Shown: positions 1-5,885, numbered from the stretch's first letter. The stretch: 5,885 nt of DNA from DATHWB01 sp046565785 (GCA_046565785.1 JBKHXZ010000279.1:1-5885); one strand, 5' to 3'. The notes: a model not told the origin generated them from the letters alone. Program-made: numbers and translations.

Positions 1-1149
1 GAACCCCGCATCCTCACCCGCACCTACGACCCCACCTTCGGTCCCGCGTCCAAGAAGGCAGGCGTGCTGCTGGGAATGGGGATGACCGAAAAGCAGGGCG
101 GCTCCGACGTTCGAACCAACACCACCACCGCCGAACCGACGGGAAACGGCGAATATCGGCTGACTGGGCACAAATGGTTCACCTCTGCCCCAATGTGCGA
201 CGCCTTTCTGGTGCTCGCCCAAGCACCGGAAGGCCTCAGCTGTTTCCTCATGCCGCGTTTCCTGCCCGACGGGACCAAGAACGACATCCGGGTCGTCCGG
301 CTCAAGGACAAACTGGGGAACCGTTCGAATGCGTCTTCCGAGGTCGAATTGGACGGCACGTCGGCCTGGCTGGTCGGTGAGGAGGGTCGAGGTGTCCCGA
401 CCATCATCGAAATGGTCAACCACACCCGGCTCGACTGTGTGGTGGGTTCGGTGGGCATCATGCGCCAGGCCGTCTCCCAGGCCGCCTGGCACGTCGCCCA
501 CCGCAGCGCCTTCGGCTCGACCCTGATCGACAAGCCGCTGATGGCCAATGTGATCGCCGACCTCGAGCTGGAGGTGGAAGCGGCCACGCTGATGATGATG
601 CGTCTGTCCGGCGCTTTCGACCGAGCCGCAGCCGACCCCGCCGAAGAGGCGTTTCGCCGGATCGCAACCCCGGTCGCCAAGTTCTGGGTGACCAAGCGGT
701 GCTCGGAGCTCGTGCGGGAAGCGCTCGAATGCCTGGGCGGCAACGGTTACGTGGAAGAGTCGGTCATGCCCCGCCTCTACCGGGAATCCCCGCTCAACGC
801 CATCTGGGAGGGATCGGGCAACGTGATCGCCCTCGATGTGACCCGGGCGATCGCCCGCAACCCGGAGTCGCTCGAGGTGTTCCTCGACGAGATAGGACCC
901 ATGGCAGCAGTCGACACCATTCGGCACCAGGTCGACACCGCGCTGGGCGACGAGGCGGCCGCTCGGCGTCTCACCGAGTCTCTCGCCCTGGCGTGGGGGG
1001 CCTCGCTGATGGAACGGCACACACCCGACGACGTGGCATTCGCCTTCACCCGGTCACGCCTCGACTCGGACCACGGGGCCCTGTACGGAACGCTCCCTTC
1101 CGACCTTCCCCTGCGTCGGATCGCCGACCGGGCAGTCCCAGCCACATAG
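1..1149 (+). CDS. aidB: AidB-type acyl-CoA dehydrogenase (5' end missing)
   Basis: The reading frame is open from base 1 to the TAG at 1147-1149, giving 382 visible residues. By comparison with E. coli AidB (about 541 residues) roughly 155-160 N-terminal residues lie outside the window. Seen in the sequence: the FAD-contacting middle-domain signature MTEKQGGSDV (visible residues 28-37), the AidB-like stretch DKLGNRSNAS (103-112), LGGNGY (245-250), and IWEGSGN (268-274), whose Glu270 is at the position of the general base in this family. These strings match AidB more closely than ordinary fatty acid or isovaleryl-CoA dehydrogenases. AidB is a flavoprotein of the adaptive response to DNA alkylation in E. 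coli; it binds DNA through its C-terminal domain, and its true substrate is unsettled. Here the tail after IWEGSGN is about as long as in E. coli but has no lysine and looks net acidic, so DNA binding cannot be assumed. A terminator hairpin begins four bases after the stop. Confidence 0.93.
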   Translation, partial: EPRILTRTYDPTFGPASKKAGVLLGMGMTEKQGGSDVRTNTTTAEPTGNGEYRLTGHKWFTSAPMCDAFLVLAQAPEGLSCFLMPRFLPDGTKNDIRVVRLKDKLGNRSNASSEVELDGTSAWLVGEEGRGVPTIIEMVNHTRLDCVVGSVGIMRQAVSQAAWHVAHRSAFGSTLIDKPLMANVIADLELEVEAATLMMMRLSGAFDRAAADPAEEAFRRIATPVAKFWVTKRCSELVREALECLGGNGYVEESVMPRLYRESPLNAIWEGSGNVIALDVTRAIARNPESLEVFLDEIGPMAAVDTIRHQVDTALGDEAAARRLTESLALAWGASLMERHTPDDVAFAFTRSRLDSDHGALYGTLPSDLPLRRIADRAVPAT

Positions 1150-1153
1150 AAAT

Positions 1154-1187
1154 GACAGGGCCCCGGTCCGAAGACCGGGGCCCTGTC
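1154..1187. terminator. Bidirectional hairpin terminator between convergent genes
   Basis: The arms at 1154-1168 (GACAGGGCCCCGGTC) and 1173-1187 are perfect 15-bp complements with a four-base loop. Read on the minus strand the loop is TTCG closed by C-G, the very stable UUCG tetraloop, and the bases that follow (ATTTCTATGT) are U-rich, as in a factor-independent terminator. Read on the plus strand the loop is CGAA and the following bases (TCTGGCC) are poor in U, so termination of aidB may be weaker. The hairpin lies 4 bases past the aidB stop and 17 bases past the stop of the minus-strand gene. Confidence 0.9.
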
Positions 1188-1196
1188 TCTGGCCGG

Positions 1197-1215
1197 AGAC
1201 CGTTTCAGACGGTCT
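1197..1215 (-). repeat. Small inverted repeat over the stop codon of the minus gene
   Basis: AGACCG (1197-1202) and CGGTCT (1210-1215) pair around a 7-base loop that contains the TGA stop (1205-1207, minus strand) of the membrane protein gene. It sits just before the large terminator hairpin in the minus-strand transcript. It may be a minor stem preceding the terminator, or chance at this base composition. Confidence 0.4.
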
Positions 1216-1903
1216 GCTGTTGCTTTTCCGCTTCCTTGCGGAGGAAGCCTTCGTAGTCCGGCTCATCCTTACCGTTGGCGACCCACACCATGCCGAGGCC
1301 GGTGAGGACGAACGTTCCGCCGAGTCCAGCGAACAGTCCGGCCAGTGCGAGGCCCATCTGCAGGGTGGAGGCGGTCACCGCACCGACACCGAGTTCGGCG
1401 ATCAGAGCGTGTGCCGTTCCGGACCATGCCTGGCCCCGTGCGGGACCTTCCAGCGGGTGCATCCGGTCGAAGTCGGTCCAGTAGCGACCGTCCACTGCGA
1501 ACTCGTATGTCCCTGCCTCGAAGGTCTCACCGTTGTATTCGACGGTCTCCTCCAACACGACGGTCTGCGTTCCGTGCAGCGTGTGGTAGGCGATCGTCGC
1601 CATCTGGTACATGTATTCGCTGGCCGTGTTCACCAGCGGATCGTTGGGATCGAGGTCACTCTCGACGACCGGGTACGCCCAGTCCACCGTGAGCAGGGTC
1701 ATGATCTCCTGGGCCTGTTCGGTCGTGCCCCGGTCGATCAGTTGACCGTCCTCGTTGTAGCTCAGCTCCACCCCCTGCGCCTCACTGAAGGCCTGCAGAG
1801 AGCCGGCGCCATCCTGCACCATCGTGAACGCCACGCCGCCGCCGACCAGGAAACCGAGTCCGATCACTGCGAGCACAACGCCCAGCTTCTTCAACCGTGT
1901 CAT
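1205..1903 (-). CDS. Uncharacterised two-helix membrane protein with acidic outer domain
   Basis: I do not recognise a named family. The product is 232 residues. A basic N-terminus (MTRLKK) precedes a hydrophobic helix at about residues 6-28 rich in Gly and Val, then a mostly hydrophilic, acidic domain at about 29-181, then a second helix at about 182-208 and a charged tail ending KEAEKQQQTV. This predicts both termini in the cytoplasm and the middle outside. The outer part is rich in Tyr and Asp/Glu (for example SDLDPNDP at 82-89 and YWTDFDRMHP at 141-150), and the whole protein has no cysteine. There are no enzyme motifs that I can identify. The start at 1903 is chosen because AAGGAGG (1920-1914 on the minus strand) is 10 bases upstream; an in-frame start further upstream at 1954 would add 17 polar residues ahead of the ribosome binding site. 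It is divergent from ndh and convergent with aidB, so it is probably transcribed alone. Confidence 0.85.
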   Translation of the reverse strand: MTRLKKLGVVLAVIGLGFLVGGGVAFTMVQDGAGSLQAFSEAQGVELSYNEDGQLIDRGTTEQAQEIMTLLTVDWAYPVVESDLDPNDPLVNTASEYMYQMATIAYHTLHGTQTVVLEETVEYNGETFEAGTYEFAVDGRYWTDFDRMHPLEGPARGQAWSGTAHALIAELGVGAVTASTLQMGLALAGLFAGLGGTFVLTGLGMVWVANGKDEPDYEGFLRKEAEKQQQTV

Positions 1904-1936
1904 TTTGAGCACCCCTCCTTGTCGTGTGGGCTCAAA
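1904..1936 (-). promoter_or_regulatory. Inverted repeat enclosing the ribosome binding site of the minus gene
   Basis: On the minus strand TTTGAGC (1936-1930) and GCTCAAA (1910-1904) are perfect 7-bp complements separated by 19 bases. The intervening bases hold the Shine-Dalgarno sequence AAGGAGG (1920-1914), and the second arm ends directly against the ATG at 1903. In the mRNA this could form a stem that shows the ribosome binding site in its loop, or the repeat could be a DNA operator. The repeat is seen directly; any regulatory role is inference. Confidence 0.4.
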
Positions 1937-2026
1937 CCTCTTTCGTGACCCCACTGTCTCGGAGTACCCCCGTCACCGACAGCGGCACAAGGTCCCGCCC
2001 TCCACGCCAAAAGTCCCGACCCGAAC

Positions 2027-2062
2027 ATGACGGATGTGCACGGACTTGGCATGATCCGAAGA
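2027..2062 (+). promoter_or_regulatory. Candidate extended -10 promoter giving a leaderless ndh transcript
   Basis: ATGACG (2027-2032) matches the TTGACA -35 consensus at 4 of 6 positions. After a spacer of exactly 17 bases, CATGAT (2050-2055) matches TATAAT at 4 of 6, including the important A at position 2 and T at position 6. TGG at 2047-2049 supplies the TGN of an extended -10. Transcription would start about 7 bases downstream, on the A of the ndh ATG at 2062. There is no convincing Shine-Dalgarno sequence before that ATG, which fits a leaderless mRNA, a common class in actinobacteria. Each hexamer alone is weak; the geometry is what supports the call. Confidence 0.45.
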
Positions 2063-3324
2063 TGCACAAGGTGGTCATCGTCGGGGCAGGGTTCGCCGGA
2101 CTGACCGCCGCCCGGTCGCTGGCCGGTGAGGACGTGTCGATCACCGTCATCGATCGCCGCAACTTCCATCTGTTCCAGCCCCTGCTGTATCAGGTGGCCA
2201 CCGCTGCTCTCAACCCGTCCGACATCGCGTTTCCGATCCGGGCGGTATTACGCAGCCAACCCAACGTCGAACGGGTAGTCCTCGGCACCGTCGTCGGAGT
2301 CGACCCTGATGCCCGGGTGGTACACCTCGACGACGGGTCGTCAGTGACATATGAGACTCTCGTCGTCGCCACCGGCGCCATCCACTCCTATTTCGGGAAC
2401 GACGACTGGGCGGAACACGCACCCGGTTTGAAGGCCATCGAGGACGCCCTCGAGATTCGCCGCCGCATACTGTTGGCGTTCGAAGCCGCCGAGCGACGGC
2501 CGCAGGACGTCGCCGAACTCCTCACCTTCGTCGTGGTCGGCGCCGGACCGACCGGCGTGGAACTTGCCGGAGCGCTGGTGGAGATCGCGGTGGATGCGAT
2601 GAAAGGTGAGTTCGACCTCATCGATCCGTCCGCGGCGAGAGTGATCCTGCTGGAAGGAAGCGACGCCGTGCTTCCGCCGTATCCGCCCAGGCTGCAGGCC
2701 AGCGCCCGCCGCCAACTGGAGGACATGGGTGTCGAGGTGCGGACAGGGGCTCTGGTGACCGGGATCGACGCCCATGGCGTGACCCTGGCCTCGGGTGAAC
2801 GAATCCCGACGGCCACCGTACTGTGGGCTGCCGGGGTTCAGGCCTCGCCGCTCATCGGTCTGCTGCCGGTGGAACGGGATCGGGCGGGCAGGGCGGTCGT
2901 GGCGCCCGACCTGTCGATCCCCGGACATCCGGAGATCCTGGTTCTGGGCGATGCCGCCCTCGTCGACGGTGGAAGAGTGCCCGGGGTCGCTCCAGCCGCC
3001 ATGCAGCAGGGCCGTTACGCCGCTCGACTCATCCGGAATCGCCTGGCTGGGATTACCACCCCGCCGTTCCGTTACCGGAACAAGGGCACGCTGGCCACGA
3101 TCGGCCGGGCACGAGCGGTTGCCAACTTCCCGTTCGTGCGTTTCGGTGGATTCGTGGCCTGGGCGTCGTGGCTCGCCATCCACATCTGGTTCCTGATCGG
3201 CGTACGCAACCGGCTGTTCGTGTTCGCCTCGTGGGCATGGAGCTACCTGACGTTCAAGCGGGGGGCACGCATCATCACTGGCATTCCGCCCGGCGACCCG
3301 ACGGCGATCGACCGACACCGGTAG
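2062..3324 (+). CDS. ndh: Type II NADH:quinone oxidoreductase (NDH-2)
   Basis: The 420-residue product oxidises NADH at the cytoplasmic face of the membrane and passes electrons through FAD to the quinone pool without pumping protons. Visible features: the FAD-binding Rossmann motif VIVGAGFAGL (5-14); FQPLLYQVATAAL (38-50), typical of the family; the NADH-binding fold VVVGAGPTGVE (157-167) with an acidic residue at strand 2 (Glu198), which favours NADH over NADPH; LWAAGVQASPL (254-264); the FAD motif GDAA (296-299); and PAAMQQGRYAA (311-321), which corresponds to the AQxxxQ quinone-site motif but has Pro at the first Gln position. The C-terminal part (about 362-400) is hydrophobic and aromatic and probably anchors the enzyme to the membrane. 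The length is usual for NDH-2. The start at 2062 puts the first beta strand right at the N-terminus; an extension to 1924 would add 46 unrelated residues covering the promoter. It appears to lead a three-gene transcription unit, with the kinase 37 bp downstream. Confidence 0.95.
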   Translation: MHKVVIVGAGFAGLTAARSLAGEDVSITVIDRRNFHLFQPLLYQVATAALNPSDIAFPIRAVLRSQPNVERVVLGTVVGVDPDARVVHLDDGSSVTYETLVVATGAIHSYFGNDDWAEHAPGLKAIEDALEIRRRILLAFEAAERRPQDVAELLTFVVVGAGPTGVELAGALVEIAVDAMKGEFDLIDPSAARVILLEGSDAVLPPYPPRLQASARRQLEDMGVEVRTGALVTGIDAHGVTLASGERIPTATVLWAAGVQASPLIGLLPVERDRAGRAVVAPDLSIPGHPEILVLGDAALVDGGRVPGVAPAAMQQGRYAARLIRNRLAGITTPPFRYRNKGTLATIGRARAVANFPFVRFGGFVAWASWLAIHIWFLIGVRNRLFVFASWAWSYLTFKRGARIITGIPPGDPTAIDRHR

Positions 3325-3361
3325 CCTGTCGGCACGTCCACGGATCCACGGGGGTTGCACG

Positions 3362-4969
3362 GTGGGGCTCGACCGCCGTATCAAGCTGATCGCGACCGTC
3401 GGAGCACTTGCCAGCTTCGTGGCGCTCGGCATCGGCTGGATCGTCGTCCCCAGCAACGACCTGTACGTCGCCGGAACCCTCGCCTCGCTCCTGGCGGCAG
3501 GCGTCTACGCCATCACCTGGCGGGTCGATGCCATTCCATCAGTCACGATCGTCATCGCAACCCTCGCCATCACTCTTCCGGTCAGCCGACTGATCGACGA
3601 GGAACCCGCTCGCATCATGAGCACCGTCGGAGTCGTCGTCGTGTCCACGTTGGGCGTCGTCCTCGTGCGGACCCACCGACCGTGGTATGTGGGAACCATG
3701 ACGGCGGTGATCGTGATCCATCCACTCGTGATGGGACAGCCGCTCGCCCGCGTGGGTTACGTGGGGGTGCCAGCCGCCATCAGCTTCCTCCTCGGCACCT
3801 TCGTCCTGATCAGTGTGGCCAACGAGACCCATCGGCTCGATGCCGAACGACTCGACCTGCTCAACATGGCCCCGGCATTCATCTCCGAGGACGACTGGAC
3901 CGAAGCCGAACGCCGAGTGCGCGAATTGGGGATCGACGATCCCGACGAGTTGCGTCGCTACTTGATGGAGCGTCGGGATCTGGTGGTCGACATCGTCGGG
4001 ACAGTTCACGTGGTCCACAGCAACCCGAAACTGTTGGCCACGTTCGGGTCCTCTGCAGATGGCAGTCGGTTCAGTCCTGATCGCGTGCACGACGACTCGA
4101 TCGGAGCCTTCGTCGAACAGATCATCTCGATCATCACGGACAAACCGCTCCACGACTACGAATACCGCACGACCACCAAAGAGGGCAAAGAGATCACTCT
4201 TTCCCTCCGCTCGATCGTGAACCGCCGCCACCCTGGCCAGACCCGGGTGCTGCTCGTCGCCCAGGACATCACCGACCAACGACAATCCCGCCTCTCGTTG
4301 GAGCGAGCAATCAGGATGAAAGACGAGTTCGTCGCCGGCGTCAGCCACGAACTTCGAACCCCGCTCGCCGGTGTCGTCGGTCTCACCGCCACCGTGCTGG
4401 AGAGCAACGAACTCACAGCGGAGAATCGCGAACTGCTGGAGATCGTCGCCGACCAGGCCCACGAGATGGCACGCATCATCGAAGACCTCCTCGTTGCCAG
4501 CCGCGCCCACGAACAGCAGCTCACCGTCGAACTCGGGCCGGTCGATGCGTGCGCCGAGGTGCGGAACGTCGCCTCCGGACGGGATATGACCGTCAAGGCC
4601 GACGGCTCGGTGATGGTGAAGGCCGACCCCGGCAGACTTCGCCAGATCGTTCGCAATCTGGCGACCAACGCGGCCCGCTACGGCGAACCGCCGGTGGAGA
4701 TCGCGGTGATCCCCGAAGCGCACCGTGTGAAGATCGAAGTGTCCGATCACGGTCCGCCGATTCCCAGCGGGCTCCAAGAGCGGATCTTCGAACCGTTCCA
4801 GTCGGCGCTCGACGCGACCGATCGGCCTGCCGGGTCGGTCGGGCTCGGGCTGGCCGTGTCGCGGATGCTCGCCCGCCGGATGGGCGGCGACCTCACCTAT
4901 CGTCACGACGGGCGGTCGGTGTTCTGTGTCGAACTGTCCGCTCACCAGGAGATGGAGGCGGCGGAGTGA
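3362..4969 (+). CDS. Membrane sensor histidine kinase, 6 TM helices plus PAS
   Basis: This 535-residue protein is a hybrid-free two-component sensor kinase. Six hydrophobic helices lie at about 7-29, 33-53, 58-75, 85-103, 107-124 and 132-153 with very short loops, so the signal is probably sensed within or at the membrane. A PAS domain follows (about 170-305), ending in the usual VAQDITDQR. The phosphoacceptor H box is FVAGVSHELRTPL, with His329. The catalytic domain shows the N box RQIVRNLATNAARYG (Asn436), the G1 box SDHGPPIP (Asp462; the usual second Gly is Pro466), the F box RIFEPF (474-479) and the G2 box VGLGLAVS (493-500). The GTG start at 3362 follows a modest GGGGG ribosome binding site at 3350-3354. 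It lies 37 bp after ndh and overlaps the next gene. No response regulator is adjacent on either side, so the partner is unknown. The stimulus is also unknown; the ndh context hints at a respiratory or redox cue. Confidence 0.93.
   Translation: MGLDRRIKLIATVGALASFVALGIGWIVVPSNDLYVAGTLASLLAAGVYAITWRVDAIPSVTIVIATLAITLPVSRLIDEEPARIMSTVGVVVVSTLGVVLVRTHRPWYVGTMTAVIVIHPLVMGQPLARVGYVGVPAAISFLLGTFVLISVANETHRLDAERLDLLNMAPAFISEDDWTEAERRVRELGIDDPDELRRYLMERRDLVVDIVGTVHVVHSNPKLLATFGSSADGSRFSPDRVHDDSIGAFVEQIISIITDKPLHDYEYRTTTKEGKEITLSLRSIVNRRHPGQTRVLLVAQDITDQRQSRLSLERAIRMKDEFVAGVSHELRTPLAGVVGLTATVLESNELTAENRELLEIVADQAHEMARIIEDLLVASRAHEQQLTVELGPVDACAEVRNVASGRDMTVKADGSVMVKADPGRLRQIVRNLATNAARYGEPPVEIAVIPEAHRVKIEVSDHGPPIPSGLQERIFEPFQSALDATDRPAGSVGLGLAVSRMLARRMGGDLTYRHDGRSVFCVELSAHQEMEAAE
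4954..4969 (+). promoter_or_regulatory. Ribosome binding site and GTGA stop/start overlap
   Basis: GGAGG at 4954-4958 lies 7 bases before the GTG at 4966-4968, inside the last codons of the kinase gene. The kinase TGA (4967-4969) overlaps the GTG to form GTGA. This fixes the start of the small downstream gene and indicates translational coupling to the kinase. Confidence 0.85.
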
Positions 4970-5256
4970 TCCGACATATCGCCATGTTGGGGTGGACCGA
5001 CGACATCACGTCGCAACGGATCGACGCCATCGAAGAGGCCCTCAGGAAGATGCCGACGATCATGCCGTTCATCCGGAACTACGAACTCCATCGCGATCTG
5101 GGCATCAACTCGAGTCACGACTTCGTGGTGATCGCCGAATTCGATTCGGCCGACGACTACCACGTGTACGCCGGCAACCCCCAACACCAGGCGGTCATCG
5201 ACGAGCTGATCAAGCCGGTGATGGCGTCGATCGCCCGGGTTCAAGTCGCCATCTGA
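4966..5256 (+). CDS. Small Dabb-family (stress-responsive alpha/beta barrel) protein
   Basis: The 96-residue product matches the pattern of the Dabb family of dimeric ferredoxin-like alpha/beta barrels. It opens with the strand IRHIAMLGW (2-10), which has the conserved early His4, then a helix (about 17-28), the strand-loop region NYELHRDLG (37-45), the strand DFVVIAEF (51-58), and the family signature YHVYAGNPQHQAVIDELIKP (64-83), equivalent to the usual Tyr-x-x-His-Pro-x-His segment with the first His replaced (AGNPQH). Characterised members include plant stress proteins and polyketide cyclases; most bacterial members have no known activity, and none is claimed here. The gene overlaps the kinase stop by four bases and has a strong ribosome binding site, so it is probably made together with the kinase. 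Its last 16 bases overlap the end of sua5 on the opposite strand. Confidence 0.85.
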   Translation: MIRHIAMLGWTDDITSQRIDAIEEALRKMPTIMPFIRNYELHRDLGINSSHDFVVIAEFDSADDYHVYAGNPQHQAVIDELIKPVMASIARVQVAI

Positions 5257-5885
5257 CCGCCCGCCGCCCGGCGGATCCGGTCGTCGATCGCCTCGCCCAA
5301 ACCCGGCAGACCGGTGAACTCGACCACGATGCGGCGGGGACGTTCGGCATCCACTTCTCGCAGAACCCGGTAGAGCGAGCTGGCCACTGCCGACAGATCC
5401 CCCCGGTCGCCCAAACTCACCTGCCTCCAGCCGGCTGGCGCGGGAGCGGAGTCGTCGTAGCCAACCACGACTCCGTCTCCGTCGACGATCAGAACTGATC
5501 CGGCCGGCAAGGCGGCGGTAGGTGAAGACGGTGAGTAGTGCAGCTCCAACCGCCCGGGTGCGACACTCGGAGCAACCTCGACTGCCCGAACGGCACCTTC
5601 GACTACCACCGATCCGGGTCGAAGCAGGATCAACCGGGAACCGTCCACCCCGACGATCGTCGATTCGATTCCCACCGGGGTAGCCCCCCCGTCGACCAGC
5701 ACATCGATGGCGTCACCCAGGTCGGCGGCGACATGGTCGGCAGTGGTATGCGACACATAGGAGAAGCGGTTGGCGCTGGGCGCGGCGATCGGCTCTCCCA
5801 CCAGATCCAGCAGGGTACGGGCCACCGGATGGCTCGGGGCGCGGACCGCCACCGTCCGACGGCCCGAAGTGACGACGTCCGGCAC
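5241..5885 (-). CDS. sua5: Sua5-type threonylcarbamoyl-AMP synthase (5' end missing)
   Basis: The frame runs from the window edge at 5885 to the TGA at 5241-5243, giving about 214 visible residues. Sua5 proteins have roughly 320-350, so about the first third, including the N-terminal Lys/Arg nucleotide-binding residues, is outside. The codon at the very edge is GTG but is probably internal. The enzyme makes threonylcarbamoyl-AMP from threonine, bicarbonate and ATP for the t6A37 modification of ANN-decoding tRNAs. Seen here: VAVRAPSHP (12-20), the signature AAPSANRFSYVSHTTADHV (34-52), DGGATPVGIESTIV (65-78) and LLRPG (87-91). The linker GRLELHYSP (111-119) and the extra domain with GLGEAIDDRIRRAAGG (195-210) identify the long Sua5 form rather than short TsaC. 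The usual Gly and Pro of the signature (typically FGxVSPTTA) are Ser and His here. The gene converges on the Dabb gene with a 16-bp overlap. Confidence 0.92.
   Translation of the reverse strand: MPDVVTSGRRTVAVRAPSHPVARTLLDLVGEPIAAPSANRFSYVSHTTADHVAADLGDAIDVLVDGGATPVGIESTIVGVDGSRLILLRPGSVVVEGAVRAVEVAPSVAPGRLELHYSPSSPTAALPAGSVLIVDGDGVVVGYDDSAPAPAGWRQVSLGDRGDLSAVASSLYRVLREVDAERPRRIVVEFTGLPGLGEAIDDRIRRAAGGQMAT

Noticed and set aside
1924..2061. N-terminal extension of ndh by 46 codons
   Set aside because: The extra residues are polar and Arg/Pro/Ser-rich, do not match NDH-2, and lie over the candidate promoter. The family normally begins a few residues before the GxGxxG motif, as with the ATG at 2062.
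1904..2061. A promoter for the minus-strand membrane protein gene
   Set aside because: I scanned the reverse complement and found no -35/-10 pair better than chance with proper spacing, so none is annotated, although one must exist nearby.
3325..3361. Near-repeat CCACGGATCCACGG between ndh and the kinase as an operator
   Set aside because: It is a very short direct repeat in a 37-bp gap, too short to support a regulatory call.
2341..3456. Long open frame on the minus strand, antisense to ndh (about 371 codons)
   Set aside because: Same shadow effect; no motif or convincing ribosome binding site, and the plus strand is a complete NDH-2.
3539..4945. Long open frame on the minus strand, antisense to the histidine kinase (about 468 codons)
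   Set aside because: It mirrors the kinase in a GC-rich sequence where antisense frames stay open by codon bias. Its translation is low-complexity, rich in Asp, His, Arg and Gly, with no recognisable domain, while the plus strand has full kinase motifs.
4549..4965. Upstream extension of the Dabb frame inside the kinase gene
   Set aside because: The translation before residue I of IRHIAMLGW is Arg-rich shadow sequence; GGAGG at 4954-4958 and the GTG at 4966 fix the start.
5261..5274. GC-rich hairpin CCGCC-GCCC-GGCGG just after the Dabb stop as a terminator
   Set aside because: The stem is only 5 bp, it lies within the sua5 coding region, and no U tract follows; it is expected by chance in this composition.

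Overview
This is a GC-rich bacterial chromosomal window. Strong GGAGG-type ribosome binding sites, frequent GTG starts, strong preference for C or G at third codon positions, and an actinobacterial-looking type II NADH dehydrogenase and Sua5 suggest an actinomycete. A deep-branching one such as Acidimicrobiia is a guess from style, not something the sequence proves. I see no mobile element, CRISPR array, tRNA or rRNA gene, and no sign of recent transfer. Coding density is very high.

Layout. (1) Positions 1-1149, + strand: the C-terminal two thirds or so of an AidB-type acyl-CoA dehydrogenase, cut by the window start. (2) 1154-1187: a perfect 15-bp GC-rich hairpin with a UUCG tetraloop on the minus strand, serving as a terminator between convergent genes. 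(3) 1205-1903, - strand: a 232-residue membrane protein of unknown function with one helix at each end and an acidic extracytoplasmic domain. (4) 1904-2061: a 158-bp divergent intergenic region. It holds a candidate extended -10 promoter placed so that the + strand transcript would start on the ATG of the next gene (leaderless), and an inverted repeat that puts the minus gene's ribosome binding site in a hairpin loop. (5) 2062-5256, + strand: a tight three-gene run made of a type II NADH dehydrogenase, a six-helix membrane histidine kinase with a PAS domain, and a small Dabb-family alpha/beta barrel protein whose GTG start overlaps the kinase stop. (6) 5241-5885, - strand: the C-terminal two thirds or so of a Sua5-type threonylcarbamoyl-AMP synthase, cut by the window end, overlapping the Dabb gene tail-to-tail by 16 bp.

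How they may work together. The + strand run from 2062 to 5256 looks like one transcription unit: gaps are 37 bp and then a 4-base overlap. It joins an electron-entry enzyme of the respiratory chain to a membrane-embedded sensor kinase without an adjacent response regulator and to a small stress-type barrel protein. A respiratory or redox sensing role for the kinase is an inference from this context only. The flanking aidB and sua5 genes are incomplete here and show no functional link to the run. The most promising items for follow-up are the ndh-kinase-Dabb arrangement, the leaderless promoter geometry, and the uncharacterised two-helix membrane protein.
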